Of a DNA stretch of 35,459 nucleotides, positions 7,905 through 20,376 are shown one piece after another. The notes beneath the pieces are model-generated. The model was given only the letters and a program-made list of their open reading frames with translations. It ran no database searches and was not told the DNA's origin. The stretch is from Planosporangium mesophilum (GTDB lineage: Bacteria > Actinomycetota > Actinomycetes > Mycobacteriales > Micromonosporaceae), in NCBI RefSeq assembly GCF_016863255.1, contig NZ_BOON01000074.1, positions 1 to 35,459 of the forward strand, read 5' to 3'. Positions within the stretch are counted from its first letter, which is position 1. The number at the start of each line of letters is the position of its first letter. Position numbers and translations under genes: made by a program.

Positions 7905-7970
7905 GAGCGAAGCGAGCGAACCAATAGCTCAGTGCGTTGCGAAAGCATCGCCGAGCGCAGCGAGGCGATG
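7905..7970 (+). repeat. Repeat pair and hairpin in the nuoC-nuoD gap
   Basis: The only long gap inside nuo (70 bp) holds two near-identical 12-mers, GAGCGAAGCGAG at 7905-7916 and GAGCGCAGCGAG at 7953-7964. It also has a 7-bp inverted repeat, CATCGCC at 7946-7952 and GGCGATG at 7964-7970, with an 11-base loop that contains most of the second 12-mer. The hairpin takes in half of the only ribosome-site candidate for nuoD (GAGG at 7962-7965), two bases before its ATG. Similar GAGCGAAGCGAGC strings recur in actinomycete intergenic DNA as I recall; this needs a genome-wide count. Confidence 0.6.
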
Positions 7971-7972
7971 GT

Positions 7973-9298
7973 ATGAGCAACACGGACTACGCCAGCGCGC
8001 GTGAGACCACCGAGGGCAAGGTCTTCACCGTCACCGGTGGTGACTGGGACACCGTCACCGGCGGGGCCGACCCGATCGGCGAGGAGCGGATCGTCGTCAA
8101 CATGGGCCCGCAGCACCCGTCGACCCACGGCGTGCTCCGGCTGATCCTCGAACTCGAGGGCGAGACGGTCACCGAGGCGCGCACCGTCATCGGCTACCTG
8201 CACACCGGTATCGAGAAGAACCTCGAGTACCGCAACTGGACGCAGGGCAGCACGTTCGTCACGCGCATGGACTACCTGGCTCCGATGTTCAACGAGGCCG
8301 GGTACGCCCTCGCGGTCGAGAAGCTGCTCGGGATCACCGACCAGATCCCGGACCGGGCGACCACGATCCGGATCCTGATGTTGGAGCTCAACCGGATCTC
8401 GTCGCACCTGGTGTGGCTCGCGACGACCGGCATGGAGCTGGGCGCGCTGTCGATGATGATCTACGGCTTCCGCGAGCGGGAGTACATCCTCGACATCTTC
8501 GAGCTCATCTCCGGCCTGCGGATGAACCACGCGTACATCCGGCCGGGCGGGCTCGCCCAGGACGTGCCGGACGAGGCGATCGCGCGGATCCGCGAGTTCC
8601 TGAAGTTCATGCCGGAGCGGATCGACTCGTACGAGGACCTGCTGTCGGGCAACCCGATCTGGCAGCAGCGCACCCAGGGCGTGGCGGTGCTCGACGTGGC
8701 CGGCTGCCTCGCGCTGGGCATCACCGGCCCGGTGCTGCGCTCGGCCGGCCTGCCGTGGGACCTGCGCAAGACCATGCCGTACCTCGGCTACGAGACGTAC
8801 GACTTCGACGTGGTCACCAGCACCGACGCCGACGTGTGGGGCCGCTACCAGGTCCGCCTCGGCGAGATGCGGCAGAGCCTGCGGATCGTCCAGCAGGCGC
8901 TGGACCGGCTCGAGCCGGGTCCGGTCATGGTGGCCGACCGCAAGATCGCATGGCCGGCGCAGTTGGCCATCGGCGCCGACGGCATGGGCAACTCCCTCGA
9001 ACACGTCGCCAAGATCATGGGTCAGTCCATGGAGTCCCTCATTCATCACTTCAAGCTGGTGACCGAGGGCTTCCGGGTGCCACCGGGCCAGGTGTACGTG
9101 CAGATCGAGTCGCCGCGTGGCGAGTTGGGCGTGCACGCCGTCTCCGACGGCGGGACGCGGCCGTACCGGGTGCACTACCGCGAGCCCAGCTTCGTAAACC
9201 TCCAGGCGATCCCGGCGATGGCCGAAGGCGGCCTGCTGGCCGACGTGATCGCCGGGGGCGCCTCGCTAGACCCCGTGATGGGCGGATGTGACCGATGA
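7973..9298 (+). CDS. nuoD: NADH-quinone oxidoreductase subunit D
   Basis: A 441-residue 49-kDa subunit of complex I, related to the large subunit of NiFe hydrogenases. With NuoB it forms the quinone-binding site. The signature [12 protein letters not shown] is at residues 45-56; its histidines and the following strand line the quinone pocket. Further family blocks are the [10 protein letters not shown] and [13 protein letters not shown] stretches and the C-terminal [21 protein letters not shown] chose the ATG at 7973; a weak GAGG seven bases upstream lies in a hairpin. The gene ends in an ATGA overlap with nuoE. Confidence 0.96.
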   Translation: MSNTDYASARETTEGKVFTVTGGDWDTVTGGADPIGEERIVVNMGPQHPSTHGVLRLILELEGETVTEARTVIGYLHTGIEKNLEYRNWTQGSTFVTRMDYLAPMFNEAGYALAVEKLLGITDQIPDRATTIRILMLELNRISSHLVWLATTGMELGALSMMIYGFREREYILDIFELISGLRMNHAYIRPGGLAQDVPDEAIARIREFLKFMPERIDSYEDLLSGNPIWQQRTQGVAVLDVAGCLALGITGPVLRSAGLPWDLRKTMPYLGYETYDFDVVTSTDADVWGRYQVRLGEMRQSLRIVQQALDRLEPGPVMVADRKIAWPAQLAIGADGMGNSLEHVAKIMGQSMESLIHHFKLVTEGFRVPPGQVYVQIESPRGELGVHAVSDGGTRPYRVHYREPSFVNLQAIPAMAEGGLLADVIAGGASLDPVMGGCDR

Positions 9299-10082
9299 GC
9301 GACATCTTTACCGAAGAGACCCGCGACCGGGCCCGGGCCATCATGGCCCGCTACCCGGCCGGGCGGGAGCGGTCGGCGCTGCTGCCGATGCTGCACCTGG
9401 TGCAGTCCGTGCAGGGGTACGTCTCGCCGGAGGGCATGGCGTTCTGCGCCGAGATGCTGGGCATCACCAAGGCCCAGGTCGCGGCGGTTGCCACCTTCTA
9501 CACCATGTACAAGCGCCGGCCGACCGGTGACTGGCTGGTCAGCGTCTGCACCAACACGATGTGCGGCGTGCTCGGCGGCGACAAGGCGTACAAGGCGCTC
9601 AGCGAGCACCTCGGCGTCGGGCACGACGAGACGACCGAGGACGGCACGATCACGCTGGAGCACGCGGAGTGCCTGGCGGCCTGCGACTACGCGCCGGTCA
9701 TGACGGTCAACTACGAGTTCTTCGACCGGATCGACGCCGACCGGGCGCTCGACGTCGTCAAGCAGCTCGAGAACGGTGAGCGCCCGCAGCCGAGCCGCGG
9801 GCCCCGGCTGTGCACCTTCAAGGAGGCCTCGCTCCAGCTCGCCGGCTGGGCCGACGACCGCGACGGCGCGGTCGGGGAGGGGCCCGCCGGCGAGCCGACC
9901 CTCGCCGGCAACCGCCTGGCCGAGCGGTTCGGCGTCACGGTTGCGGGCTTCGACCCGAACACCCCGATCGGCGGCAACGGAAACGGATCGGGCCCCGGCC
10001 ACAGCGTGCCGCCGACGGCACCGAAGCCGGCCTCAGACGGAAAGCCCGCCGGCGACACTCCGGCGGTTGGTAAGGAGTCCAA

Positions 10083-10086
<4 letters not shown>
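9295..10086 (+). CDS. nuoE: NADH-quinone oxidoreductase subunit E
   Basis: A 263-residue 24-kDa subunit of the NADH-input module, thioredoxin-like, binding [2Fe-2S] cluster N1a. Ligands are Cys85 and Cys90 (VCTNTMC) and Cys126 and Cys130 (ECLAAC). The core ends near residue 165. After it comes a tail of about 95 residues: a linker including [17 protein letters not shown], then a low-complexity Gly/Asn/Pro/Ala-rich end. The ATG at 9295 overlaps the nuoD stop, and the end overlaps the nuoF GTG as GTGA. Confidence 0.95.
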
Positions 10087-11399
<1,313 letters not shown>

Positions 11400-13841
11400 A
11401 TGACCTCCGTGGAGAAAGCCACCGACACGGTCAAGCTCACGATCGACGGCATCGAGGTGGAGGCGCCGAAGGGGGCGCTGGTCATCCGGGTCGCCGAGGA
11501 GATGGGCATCGCGATCCCCCGCTTCTGCGACCACCCGCTGCTTGCACCGGCCGGTGCCTGCCGGCAGTGTCTGGTCGAGGTGGAGGGCCAGCGCAAGCCG
11601 GTCGCCTCGTGCACGCAGACCGTCGCCGAGGGCATGGTCGTCAAGACCCAGCGCAGCTCCGACGTCGCCAAGAAGGCGCAAGAGGGGATCATGGAGTTTC
11701 TCCTGATCAACCACCCTCTCGACTGCCCGATGTGCGACAAGGGCGGCGAGTGTCCGCTGCAGAACCAGGCGATGTCGGCCGGCCGGCCGGAGTCCCGGTT
11801 CCACGAGCAGAAGCGCGAGTACGAGAAGCCGATGGCAATCTCGTCGCAGGTGCTCCTGGACCGCGAGCGGTGCGTGCTGTGCCAGCGCTGCACCCGGTTC
11901 TCGGAGGAGATCGCCGGCGACCCGTTCATCGACCTGATGGAGCGCGGCGCCGCCGAGCAGATCGGCGTCTTCCGGGGCGAGGAGGAGAACCCCGCCGACG
12001 ACGAGCCGTTCAACTCCTACTTCTCCGGCAACACCGTGCAGATCTGCCCGGTCGGCGCGCTGACCGGAGCCCAGTACCGGTTCCGTGCCCGGCCGTTCGA
12101 CCTGGTCAGTACGCCGAGCGTGTGCGAGCACTGCTCGGCCGGCTGCTCGATGCGGGCCGACCACCGGCGCGGCAAGGTCATGCGCCGGCTGGCCGGCGAC
12201 GACCCGAAGGTCAACGAGGAGTGGAACTGCGACAAGGGTCGCTGGGCCTTCCAGTACGCCAACGCCTTCGACCGGATCACCACCCCGCTGGTACGCGACG
12301 CCAAGACCGGTGAGCTGCGCGAGGCGAGCTGGCCCGAGGCGCTGAGCGTGGCGGCCGAGGGGCTGGCCCGGGCGCGGGACAACGGCGGCGTCGGCGTCCT
12401 CACCGGGGGCCGGCTCACCGTCGAGGACGCGTACGCGTACTCGAAGTTCGCCCGCACCGCGCTGGGCACCAACGACATCGACTTCCGGGCCCGGCCGCTG
12501 TCGGCCGAGGAGACCGCGTTCCTCGCCAGCTCCGTGGTCGGCCGGATCGAGGCCACCTACGACGAGGTCGAGGCGGCCCCGGCGGTGGTGATCGTCGGCC
12601 TGGAGCCGGAGGAGGAGTGCCCGATCCTGTTCCTGCGGCTGCGCAAGGCGTGGCGCAAGAACCGGCTCCGGACGATCGCCGTGGCGCCGTTCGCGACCCG
12701 TGGCTTCTCCAAGATCGGCGCGGTCATGGTGCCGGCGGTCCCCGGCGCGGAGGCGTCGGTGCTCGCCGAGAGCGGTCTGATCCGCTCGGCGCTGAGCGAG
12801 CCCGGAGCGATCCTGGTCGTCGGCGAGCGCCTGGCGACCGTCCCCGGTGGCCTGTCCGCCGCCGCCGACCTGGCTGCCCAGACCGGCGCGAAGCTGGCCT
12901 GGGTGCCGCGCCGCGCCGGTGACCGGGGTGCCCTGGAGGCCGGTTGCCTGCCCAACCTGCTGCCGGGCGGCCTTCCGGTCGCCGAGGCGGGCGCCCGGGC
13001 CGAGCTGGGCCAGGTCTGGAACCTGGAGACCGGCGTACTGCCGCACCAGCCGGGCCGTGACACCGACGCGATCATCGAGGCGGCGCGCACCGGCGCGCTC
13101 GGCGGCCTGGTGGTGGCCGGCGTCGACCCGGCCGACCTGGCTGCGCCGTCGGCCGCGGAGGAGGCCCTCGACCGGGTCGGATTCCTGGTCAGCATCGAGC
13201 TTCGGCGCAGCGCCGTGGCCAACCGTGCCGATGTCGTCTTCCCGATCGCGCCCGCGGTGGAGAAGGCCGGCGCGTACATCGACTGGGAGGGCCGCGTCCG
13301 CCCGTTCGACGCGGTGCTGCGCACCACGGCGATGAGCGACGCCCGGGTACTCGACGCGCTCGCCGCCGAGATGGGCGTGGAGCTGGGCTGCGGGGACGTG
13401 CTGTCGGTACGCCGGCAGCTCGCCGCGCTGGCCGACGTCCGGGTCGCGCGGCCCGCGCCGCCGAGCGTGGAGCCGGCCCAGGCCTCGGTCCCGGCGGCCG
13501 ACCCGGTGGTCTCCGGTCGCCGGCGGGCCGTCCTCGCGACCTGGCACCAGCTCATCGACCTCGGCTCGCTGTCCGACGGCGACGAGTACCTGGCCGGTAC
13601 CGCCCGTCCGGTGGTCGTCGCGATGTCGAAGGGCACCGCGGCCGGGCTGGCCCTGGCCGACGGCGACCCGGTGACCGTGCGCTCCGAGCAGGGTGCGATG
13701 ACGCTTCCCGCCCAGATCGTCGACGACATGGTCGACGGCGTGGTGTGGGTGCCGACCAACTCGGCCGGCTCCACGGTCCGCCGCACGCTCGGCGTGACCG
13801 CTGGCGCCGAGGTCGAGATCAGCAGTGGAGGTGCGGAGTGA
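11400..13841 (+). CDS. nuoG: NADH-quinone oxidoreductase subunit G
   Basis: An 813-residue 75-kDa subunit carrying the iron-sulphur wire of complex I. Ligand sets are visible for N1b (Cys43, Cys54, Cys57, Cys71), for an His-ligated [4Fe-4S] cluster (His105, Cys109, Cys112, Cys118), for a further cluster (Cys158, Cys161, Cys164, Cys216), and for the extra cluster N7 (Cys242, Cys245, Cys249, Cys277), which occurs only in part of the bacteria. The rest is a molybdopterin-oxidoreductase-like domain that in this family has lost its cofactor. The C-terminus has the small beta-barrel domain typical of such oxidoreductases. The ATG directly follows the nuoF TAA. Confidence 0.96.
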   Translation: MTSVEKATDTVKLTIDGIEVEAPKGALVIRVAEEMGIAIPRFCDHPLLAPAGACRQCLVEVEGQRKPVASCTQTVAEGMVVKTQRSSDVAKKAQEGIMEFLLINHPLDCPMCDKGGECPLQNQAMSAGRPESRFHEQKREYEKPMAISSQVLLDRERCVLCQRCTRFSEEIAGDPFIDLMERGAAEQIGVFRGEEENPADDEPFNSYFSGNTVQICPVGALTGAQYRFRARPFDLVSTPSVCEHCSAGCSMRADHRRGKVMRRLAGDDPKVNEEWNCDKGRWAFQYANAFDRITTPLVRDAKTGELREASWPEALSVAAEGLARARDNGGVGVLTGGRLTVEDAYAYSKFARTALGTNDIDFRARPLSAEETAFLASSVVGRIEATYDEVEAAPAVVIVGLEPEEECPILFLRLRKAWRKNRLRTIAVAPFATRGFSKIGAVMVPAVPGAEASVLAESGLIRSALSEPGAILVVGERLATVPGGLSAAADLAAQTGAKLAWVPRRAGDRGALEAGCLPNLLPGGLPVAEAGARAELGQVWNLETGVLPHQPGRDTDAIIEAARTGALGGLVVAGVDPADLAAPSAAEEALDRVGFLVSIELRRSAVANRADVVFPIAPAVEKAGAYIDWEGRVRPFDAVLRTTAMSDARVLDALAAEMGVELGCGDVLSVRRQLAALADVRVARPAPPSVEPAQASVPAADPVVSGRRRAVLATWHQLIDLGSLSDGDEYLAGTARPVVVAMSKGTAAGLALADGDPVTVRSEQGAMTLPAQIVDDMVDGVVWVPTNSAGSTVRRTLGVTAGAEVEISSGGAE

Positions 13842-15220
13842 TGCTCGCCGCGACCAGCTCGCTGGATCAGTTCAGTCATGATCCGTGGTGGCTGGTCCTG
13901 ATCAAGATCGTCGGCGTCTTCGCGTTCCTCGTGGTGATGACGCTGTTCACCATCTGGTACGAGCGCCGGGTCGTCGGTCGCATGCAGGTGCGGCCCGGCC
14001 CCAACCGCAACGGCCCGTTCGGCCTGCTCCAGTCGCTGGCCGACGGCATCAAGCTGGCGTTCAAGGAAGAGGTCATCCCCAAGACCGCCGACAAGGTGGT
14101 GTACTTCTTCGCCCCGGTCATCTCGGCGGTCTGCGCCTTCACCGCGTTCGCGGTGATCCCGCTCGGCCCGGTGGTGTCGATGTTCGGCCACCACACGCCG
14201 CTGCAGCTCACCGACGTACCGGTCGCCGTCCTGCTGATCCTGGCCTGCTCCTCGATGGGCGTGTACGGCGTGGTGCTGGCCGGTTGGGCGTCCGGCTCGA
14301 CCTACCCGCTGCTGGGCGGTCTCCGGTCGAGCGCCCAGATGATCTCCTACGAGGTCGCGATGGGCCTGTCCATCGTCGCGGTCTTCATGACCGCCGGCAG
14401 CATGTCGACCAGCGACATCGTCGCCTCCCAGGCGAACGGGTCGCAGGCCCAGTTCTTCGGCCTGACGTTCACGATGCCGAGCTGGTACGCGCTGCTGCTC
14501 TTCCCCAGCTTCCTGATCTACTTCGTGTCGGCTGTGGGCGAGACCAACCGCGCCCCGTTCGACCTGCCGGAGGCGGAGTCGGAGCTGGTCGGCGGCTTCC
14601 ACACCGAGTACTCGTCGTTCAAGTTCGCGATGTTCTTCCTCGCCGAGTACATCAACATGGTCACCGTCTCGGCCCTGTGCACCACGCTGTTCCTCGGCGG
14701 CTGGCGGGCACCGGCACCGATCACCACCTTCTGGGCCGGCGCCAACTCCGGCTGGTGGCCGATGCTGTGGTTCACGATCAAGGTGCTGCTCCTGCTGTTC
14801 GTGTTCATCTGGCTGCGGGGCACCCTGCCGCGGCTGCGCTACGACCAGTTCATGAGGTTCGGCTGGAAGGTGCTCATCCCGGTCAACCTGGTCTGGATCG
14901 TCGCCCTGGCCGGTCTGCGCACGCTGCAGAACTCCGGCCTGGAGAGCCAGATCAAGACGTACATCATGGTCGGCACGGTGCTGGTCATCGCGGCGGTCTG
15001 GGTGCTGTGGCCGGCGAAGGAGAAGCCGACGGCGGCCTCCGGCGTCGAGGGGATCGACCCGGGCGGCCGGGTGGGCGGCGCCGGGGGTTTCCCGGTACCG
15101 CCGTTGGACCTCGAGGTGCCGCCGAGCCCGCGGGCTCCGCGGCTCTCCGTCGACCGCGAGCCCGTACCCGCCGGGACCGTGGCCGGCGACCAGAGCGCCA
15201 CCGAGCAGGAAGGCCGGTAG
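13841..15220 (+). CDS. nuoH: NADH-quinone oxidoreductase subunit H
   Basis: A 459-residue membrane subunit at the junction of the two arms of complex I, forming part of the quinone channel. The block [18 protein letters not shown] starts at residue 41 and is diagnostic, as is [18 protein letters not shown] on a cytoplasmic loop. About eight membrane helices fill residues 15-395. The last 60 residues form a soluble Pro/Gly-rich tail absent from E. coli NuoH. The ATG at 13841 overlaps the nuoG TGA by one base; a GTG at 13838 is also in frame. GGAGG at 13827-13831 serves either. Confidence 0.95.
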   Translation: MLAATSSLDQFSHDPWWLVLIKIVGVFAFLVVMTLFTIWYERRVVGRMQVRPGPNRNGPFGLLQSLADGIKLAFKEEVIPKTADKVVYFFAPVISAVCAFTAFAVIPLGPVVSMFGHHTPLQLTDVPVAVLLILACSSMGVYGVVLAGWASGSTYPLLGGLRSSAQMISYEVAMGLSIVAVFMTAGSMSTSDIVASQANGSQAQFFGLTFTMPSWYALLLFPSFLIYFVSAVGETNRAPFDLPEAESELVGGFHTEYSSFKFAMFFLAEYINMVTVSALCTTLFLGGWRAPAPITTFWAGANSGWWPMLWFTIKVLLLLFVFIWLRGTLPRLRYDQFMRFGWKVLIPVNLVWIVALAGLRTLQNSGLESQIKTYIMVGTVLVIAAVWVLWPAKEKPTAASGVEGIDPGGRVGGAGGFPVPPLDLEVPPSPRAPRLSVDREPVPAGTVAGDQSATEQEGR

Positions 15221-15223
15221 ATC

Positions 15224-15847
15224 GTGGGCGCGATCATCGATTCGATGAAGGGCTTCGGCGTCACCTTCTCGCACATGTTCAAGAAGGTCGTCACCGAGGA
15301 GTACCCGGAGCAGCGCAAGGCCGTGGCGCCGCGCTACCACGGGCGGCACATCCTCAACCGGCACCCGGACGGGCTGGAGAAGTGCGTCGGCTGCGAGCTG
15401 TGCGCCTGGGCCTGCCCCGCCGACGCCATCTACGTCGAGGGTGCCGACAACACCGACCAGGAGCGGTACTCGCCCGGTGAGCGGTACGCCTCGACGTACC
15501 AGATCAACTACGCCCGCTGCATCTTCTGCGGGCTGTGCATCGAGGCCTGCCCGACCCGTTCGCTGACCATGAGCAACGAGTACGAGCTGGCCCGCGACAA
15601 CCGCAAGGACCTCATCTTCACCAAGGAGCAGCTGCTCGCGCCGCTGCTGCCGGGGATGGAGCAGCCGCCGCACCCGATGCGGCTGGGCGAGTCCGAGAAG
15701 GACTACTACGTCGGGGCGCTGGACAACCCCGGCATGTCCGTCGGCGCCGAGCGGGTGCGCAGCTCGCAGACCGACTCCGAGCGCCTGCGGTCCGAGGCGG
15801 CGCGGGTCGAGGTCGCGCAGGCAAACCAGTACGGAGAGAAGAAATGA
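15224..15847 (+). CDS. nuoI: NADH-quinone oxidoreductase subunit I
   Basis: A 207-residue ferredoxin-like subunit with two [4Fe-4S] clusters (N6a and N6b) linking NuoG to NuoB. Cluster motifs are Cys54, Cys57, Cys60 and Cys64 ([12 protein letters not shown]) and Cys99, Cys102, Cys105 and Cys109 ([12 protein letters not shown]). An N-terminal amphipathic segment and a C-terminal charged tail frame the domain. The GTG at 15224 is three bases after the nuoH stop, with AGGAAGG upstream. The end overlaps nuoJ by ATGA. Confidence 0.96.
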   Translation: MGAIIDSMKGFGVTFSHMFKKVVTEEYPEQRKAVAPRYHGRHILNRHPDGLEKCVGCELCAWACPADAIYVEGADNTDQERYSPGERYASTYQINYARCIFCGLCIEACPTRSLTMSNEYELARDNRKDLIFTKEQLLAPLLPGMEQPPHPMRLGESEKDYYVGALDNPGMSVGAERVRSSQTDSERLRSEAARVEVAQANQYGEKK

Positions 15848-16623
15848 GCCACCAGCTGCTCCTCGCCGAAGCCGTTGGCGCGATGAAGGGCGGCGAGGCG
15901 ACCGCCTTCTGGATCCTGGCCCCGCTGGCGGTGATCGGCGCGATCGGCATGGTCTGGGCGCGCAACGCGGTCCACTCCGCACTGTTCCTCGTCGTGACGA
16001 TGATGTGCCTGGGCGTGTTCTACATCATCCAGGCCGGTCCGTTCATCGGCTTCGCGCAGATCATCGTGTACACCGGCGCGATCATGATGTTGTTCCTGTT
16101 CGTCCTGATGCTGGTGGGCCGGGACTCGACCGACTCGCTCATCGAGACGCTGCGTGGACAGCGGATGGCGGCGATCGTGCTCGGCATCGGCTTCGCCGTC
16201 CTGGTGGGCACCGGCCTGTTCCGGGCCCTCGGCTCGGTGAACTCGGCCGGGCTGGACGCGGCCAACACCAAGCACGGCGGCAACGTGCAGGGCCTGGCCG
16301 AACTGCTGTTCACCAAGTACGTCTTCGCGTTCGAGGTCACCTCCGCGCTGCTGATCACCGCGGCGGTCGGCGCGATGCTGCTGGCCCACATCGAACGGCG
16401 CAAGGAAGACCGCAGGAGCCAGCCGGAGATGATGCGTCAGCGGTTCGCGCCGGGCAGCTACCCGGCGCCGAAGCCCGGCCCCGGCGTCTTCGCCACCTCC
16501 GACTCGGTCGCCACCCCGGCCCGGCTGCCCGACGGCAGCACGGCCGACCGCAGCATCTCCAAGATCCTTCCGACGCGCGAGCTGACCTCGGCAGAGGCGG
16601 CACCGAAGGGTACGGAAAAGTGA
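15844..16623 (+). CDS. nuoJ: NADH-quinone oxidoreductase subunit J
   Basis: A 259-residue membrane subunit of complex I with five helices in the first 185 residues. The family stretch [22 protein letters not shown] is visible around residues 70-95. After the last helix comes a soluble tail of about 75 residues, rich in Pro, Ser and Arg, which E. coli NuoJ lacks. The ATG at 15844 overlaps the nuoI stop and is preceded by GGAGAG. The end overlaps nuoK as GTGA. Confidence 0.94.
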   Translation: MSHQLLLAEAVGAMKGGEATAFWILAPLAVIGAIGMVWARNAVHSALFLVVTMMCLGVFYIIQAGPFIGFAQIIVYTGAIMMLFLFVLMLVGRDSTDSLIETLRGQRMAAIVLGIGFAVLVGTGLFRALGSVNSAGLDAANTKHGGNVQGLAELLFTKYVFAFEVTSALLITAAVGAMLLAHIERRKEDRRSQPEMMRQRFAPGSYPAPKPGPGVFATSDSVATPARLPDGSTADRSISKILPTRELTSAEAAPKGTEK

Positions 16624-16919
16624 CGGCCACCAACTACATCGTCCTGTCGTCGATCCTGTTCACGATCGGCGCCGTCGGCGTGCTGATCCGGCGCAACGCC
16701 ATCGTGCTGTTCATGTGCATCGAGTTGATGCTCAACGCGGCCAACCTGGCGCTGGTGACGTTCAGCCGGATCAACGGCACGCTCGACGGCCAGATCATGG
16801 CGTTCTTCGTCATGGTCGTGGCCGCCGCCGAGGTCGTGGTCGGGCTCGCCATCATCATGTCGATCTTCCGGACTCGACGCTCGGCGAGCGTTGACGACGC
16901 CAACCTGCTGAAGTACTGA
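16620..16919 (+). CDS. nuoK: NADH-quinone oxidoreductase subunit K
   Basis: A 99-residue subunit with three membrane helices. The two buried glutamates used in proton transfer are seen in [12 protein letters not shown] (helix 2) and in the [11 protein letters not shown] stretch (helix 3). Length is standard. The GTG at 16620 overlaps the nuoJ stop. Eleven bases, including GAGAGGAT as a ribosome site, separate it from nuoL. Confidence 0.96.
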   Translation: MTATNYIVLSSILFTIGAVGVLIRRNAIVLFMCIELMLNAANLALVTFSRINGTLDGQIMAFFVMVVAAAEVVVGLAIIMSIFRTRRSASVDDANLLKY

Positions 16920-16930
16920 GAGAGGATCCG

Positions 16931-18844
16931 GTGCAACTGACGACGTTGGCTGAAGCGGTCAGCTTCACGTCCCCGAGCGGCGTGCTGTCCAGCTTCTGGC
17001 TGCTCATCGCGATCCCGCTGGTCAGTGCCGCGATCCTGCTGCTGCTCGGCCGCCGCGCCGACCGCTGGGGTCACCTGCTGGGCGTGGCGAGCGTGGGAGC
17101 CGCTTTCGTACTCGGGCTGGTCTACTTCATCTCGCTGTCCGGCCTGGACAACAAGGAACTGTCGCTGAACCTGTTCCGGTTCATGCCGGTCGGCGACCTG
17201 AAGGTCGACGTGGGTCTGCTGTACGACCCGCTGTCGGCGATGTTCGTCCTGCTGATCACCGGCGTCGGGTTCCTGATCCACGTGTACGCGGTCGGGTACA
17301 TGGAGCACGACCCCGGCCGGCGGCGCTTCTTCGGGTACTTCAACCTCTTCGTCGCGGCCATGCTGCTGCTGGTCCTCGGCAACAACTACGTGATGCTGTA
17401 CGTCGGCTGGGAGGGCGTGGGTCTCGCCAGCTACCTGCTCATCTCGTTCTGGTACCTGCGCCCGTCCGCCGCGACCGCCGGCAAGAAGGCGTTCATCATG
17501 AACCGCGTCGGTGACGCCGGTTTCGTGATCGGCATCTTCCTGCTCTTCGCGACCCTCGGCACGGTCCAGTACGACGAGGTGTTCAACAACATCAGCAAGC
17601 TGTCGGCCGGCACCGTCACCGCCGTCGGCCTGCTGCTGCTGATCGGCGCGTGCGGCAAGTCCGGCCAGTTCCCGCTCCAGGCCTGGCTGCCCGACGCCAT
17701 GGAGGGCCCGACCCCGGTGTCGGCCCTGATCCACGCGGCGACGATGGTGACCGCCGGCGTGTACCTCGTCGCCCGGTCGCACCCGATCTTCGACGCCTCG
17801 GAGACGGCGAAGACCGTCGTGGTCTGCATCGGCGCGCTCACCCTGCTGATCGGCTGCGTCATCGGCTGCGCCAAGGACGACATCAAGCGGGTGCTGGCCT
17901 GGTCGACGGTCAGCCAGATCGGGTACATGTTCCTCGCGGTCGGTCTGGGCGGCGCCGCGTACGCGCTGGGCCTGATCCACCTGCTCGCGCACGGCTTCTT
18001 CAAGGCCGGCCTGTTCCTCGGCGCCGGTTCGGTCATGCACGGCATGAACGACCAGACCGACATCCGTCGCTTCGGCGGGCTGCGCCGGTACATGCCGATC
18101 ACCTGGGCCACCACCGGCCTCGGTTACCTCGCGCTGATCGGTATCCCGCCGCTGTCCGGCTTCTTCTCCAAGGAGCCGATCATCGTGTCGGCGTACCACC
18201 ACGAGGGCTGGCTCGGCTGGGTCCTCGGTACCGCCGCGCTGCTGGGCTCCGGGCTCACCGCCTTCTACATGACCCGACTGTTCGTGCTGACCTTCCACGG
18301 GCCGAAGCGCTGGACCGACGATGTCAAGCACCCGCACGAGTCGCCGAAGATCATGACGATCCCGCTGGTCCTGCTGGCGGTCGGCTCGGTCGCCGCCGGT
18401 GGGCTGCTGGCCACCTCGGTTCCCGACTGGCTGACCCCGGTCTTCGGTGAGCAGGTCGAGCACGGCGAGAACTGGCTCGTCACCGGCCTGACGATCCTCG
18501 TCACGCTGGGCGGCGTGGGCCTGGCCTGGGTGCTGTTCAGCAAGGGCACCGCGCCGCAGGAGGCGCCGGCCGGGCCGGTGGTCACGGCGGCCCGCAACAA
18601 CCTGTACGCGGACGCGTTCAACGAGGCCGTCTTCGAGATGCCCGGCAAGTACCTGACCCGGGCGCTCGTCTACCTCGACAACCGCGGCATCGACGGCCTG
18701 GTCAACGGGCTCGCCGCCGCTGTCGGCGGCGGCTCCGGCCGGCTGCGCCGCGCCCAGACCGGCTTCGTCCGGTCGTACGCCCTGTCCATCCTTGGAGGTG
18801 CGCTGCTCGTGGTAGCGGCCATGCTGGCGGTGACGCTCGGATGA
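16931..18844 (+). CDS. nuoL: NADH-quinone oxidoreductase subunit L
   Basis: A 637-residue antiporter-like subunit, the most distal proton pump of complex I, carrying the long lateral helix at its C-terminus. The conserved glutamate helix is GWEGVGLASYLL (about residue 158). The lysine helix is GKSGQFPLQAWLPDAMEGPTPVSALIHAAT, split here by family position near residue 240. About sixteen helices fill the length, which is standard. The GTG at 16931 has a good GAGAGGAT site. The end overlaps nuoM as ATGA. Confidence 0.96.
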   Translation: MQLTTLAEAVSFTSPSGVLSSFWLLIAIPLVSAAILLLLGRRADRWGHLLGVASVGAAFVLGLVYFISLSGLDNKELSLNLFRFMPVGDLKVDVGLLYDPLSAMFVLLITGVGFLIHVYAVGYMEHDPGRRRFFGYFNLFVAAMLLLVLGNNYVMLYVGWEGVGLASYLLISFWYLRPSAATAGKKAFIMNRVGDAGFVIGIFLLFATLGTVQYDEVFNNISKLSAGTVTAVGLLLLIGACGKSGQFPLQAWLPDAMEGPTPVSALIHAATMVTAGVYLVARSHPIFDASETAKTVVVCIGALTLLIGCVIGCAKDDIKRVLAWSTVSQIGYMFLAVGLGGAAYALGLIHLLAHGFFKAGLFLGAGSVMHGMNDQTDIRRFGGLRRYMPITWATTGLGYLALIGIPPLSGFFSKEPIIVSAYHHEGWLGWVLGTAALLGSGLTAFYMTRLFVLTFHGPKRWTDDVKHPHESPKIMTIPLVLLAVGSVAAGGLLATSVPDWLTPVFGEQVEHGENWLVTGLTILVTLGGVGLAWVLFSKGTAPQEAPAGPVVTAARNNLYADAFNEAVFEMPGKYLTRALVYLDNRGIDGLVNGLAAAVGGGSGRLRRAQTGFVRSYALSILGGALLVVAAMLAVTLG

Positions 18845-20376
18845 GCAACTTTCCGTATCTGTCGCTCCTGACGGTCGCGCCGGCCATCGGTGGCGTCGTG
18901 GTGGCGCTGCTGCCGAAGGACAAGCCCGAACTGGTCAAGCGCATCGCGCTCGGCTGGTCGGTCGCGGTCCTCGCGGTCGCCGTCGCCATGTGGGCCGGCT
19001 TCTCCGCCGGCGGCCCGCGGATGCAGTTCCGCGAGTCGTACCCCTGGATCCCGGCGTGGGACGTGCGGTTCACGTTCGCCGCCGACGGCATCGCGCTGGT
19101 CATGCTCGCGCTGATCGCGCTGCTGGTGCCGCTGGTGATCCTGGCCTCGTGGCACGACGCGGAGAACAGCCGGCGGTCGGTGCCGGTGTACTTCGCGCTG
19201 ATGCTGTTCCTGGAGAGCACGATGATCGGCGTCTTCGCGGCCGCCGACGTCTTCCTGTTCTACGTGTTCTTCGAGGTCATGCTCGTGCCGATGTACTTCC
19301 TGATCGGCTCCTACGGAGGGCAGCAGCGCCAGTACGCGGCGGTGAAGTTCTTCCTGTACTCGCTGGTCGGCGGTCTGTTCATGCTGGCGGCCGTGGTGGG
19401 GCTGTGGGTGCTGGGCGGGCACACGTTCGACTGGCAGACCCTGATCAAAGCGGACTTCAGCACCGGTACCGAGCGGTGGCTGTTCCTCGGCTTCTTCCTC
19501 GCCTTCGCGATCAAGGCGCCGTTCTTCCCGTTCCACACCTGGCTGCCCGACGCCGGTGGCGCCGCGCCCGCCGGCGCGGCCGCGCTGCTCGTCGGCGTGA
19601 TGGACAAGGTCGGCACGTTCGGCATCCTGCGGTACTGCCTGCCGCTGTTCCCCAACGCCTCGAAGTACTTCGCGCCGCTCGGGATGGCGTTGGCGCTGGT
19701 CGGGATCGTCTACGCCGCCCTGCTCGCGATCGGCCAGAACGACCTGAAGCGGCTGGTGAGCTACACCTCGATCGCCCACTTCGGGTTCATCGGCATCGGC
19801 ATCTTCGCGTTCACCACGCAGGCGGCCACCGGCGCGGTGCTGTACATGTTCAACCACGGCCTCGCCACCGGCCTGCTGTTCCTGGTCGTCGGCATGCTGG
19901 TCGCCCGCCGGGGCAGCGCGCTGATCGGCGACTTCGGTGGGGCCGGCAAGTACGTGCCGGCCCTCGCGGGGGTCTTCTTCTTCGCCGGAATGGCCTCGCT
20001 CGCCCTGCCGGGCACGTCGCCGTTCGTCTCGGAGTTCCTGGTCCTGGTCGGCACGTTCACCGTCAACAAGACGGTGGCGGTCGTCGCCACGTTCGGCATC
20101 ATCCTGGCCGCCGGGTACGTGCTGTGGATGATCCAGCGGACCATCCAGGGCACCCCGAACCCGGCCCTGGAGCGGGTCGAGGCGGCGAAGCGCGACATCT
20201 CGCTGCGCGAGGCGGTCGTCGTCACCCCGCTGATCGCGCTGATCCTGGTCCTCGGCTTCTACCCGAAGCCGGTGCTCGACGTCATCAACCCGGCGGTCAA
20301 GGCCACGCTCTCCGACGTCGGAGCCAGCGATCCGGCCCCGACCGCGGGTGCGATCACCAAGGAGGCGGGCAAGTGA
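18841..20376 (+). CDS. nuoM: NADH-quinone oxidoreductase subunit M
   Basis: A 511-residue antiporter-like proton-pumping subunit with about fourteen helices. The glutamate helix is VFFEVMLVPMYFLIG (about residues 142-156), and the lysine helix region is IKAPFFPFHTWLPDAGG. The segment after WLPDA is rich in Gly and Ala (GGAAPAGAAALL) and lacks the acidic residue I would expect there in many homologues; its effect is unknown. The ATG overlaps the nuoL stop, and the end overlaps nuoN as GTGA. Confidence 0.95.
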   Translation: MSNFPYLSLLTVAPAIGGVVVALLPKDKPELVKRIALGWSVAVLAVAVAMWAGFSAGGPRMQFRESYPWIPAWDVRFTFAADGIALVMLALIALLVPLVILASWHDAENSRRSVPVYFALMLFLESTMIGVFAAADVFLFYVFFEVMLVPMYFLIGSYGGQQRQYAAVKFFLYSLVGGLFMLAAVVGLWVLGGHTFDWQTLIKADFSTGTERWLFLGFFLAFAIKAPFFPFHTWLPDAGGAAPAGAAALLVGVMDKVGTFGILRYCLPLFPNASKYFAPLGMALALVGIVYAALLAIGQNDLKRLVSYTSIAHFGFIGIGIFAFTTQAATGAVLYMFNHGLATGLLFLVVGMLVARRGSALIGDFGGAGKYVPALAGVFFFAGMASLALPGTSPFVSEFLVLVGTFTVNKTVAVVATFGIILAAGYVLWMIQRTIQGTPNPALERVEAAKRDISLREAVVVTPLIALILVLGFYPKPVLDVINPAVKATLSDVGASDPAPTAGAITKEAGK

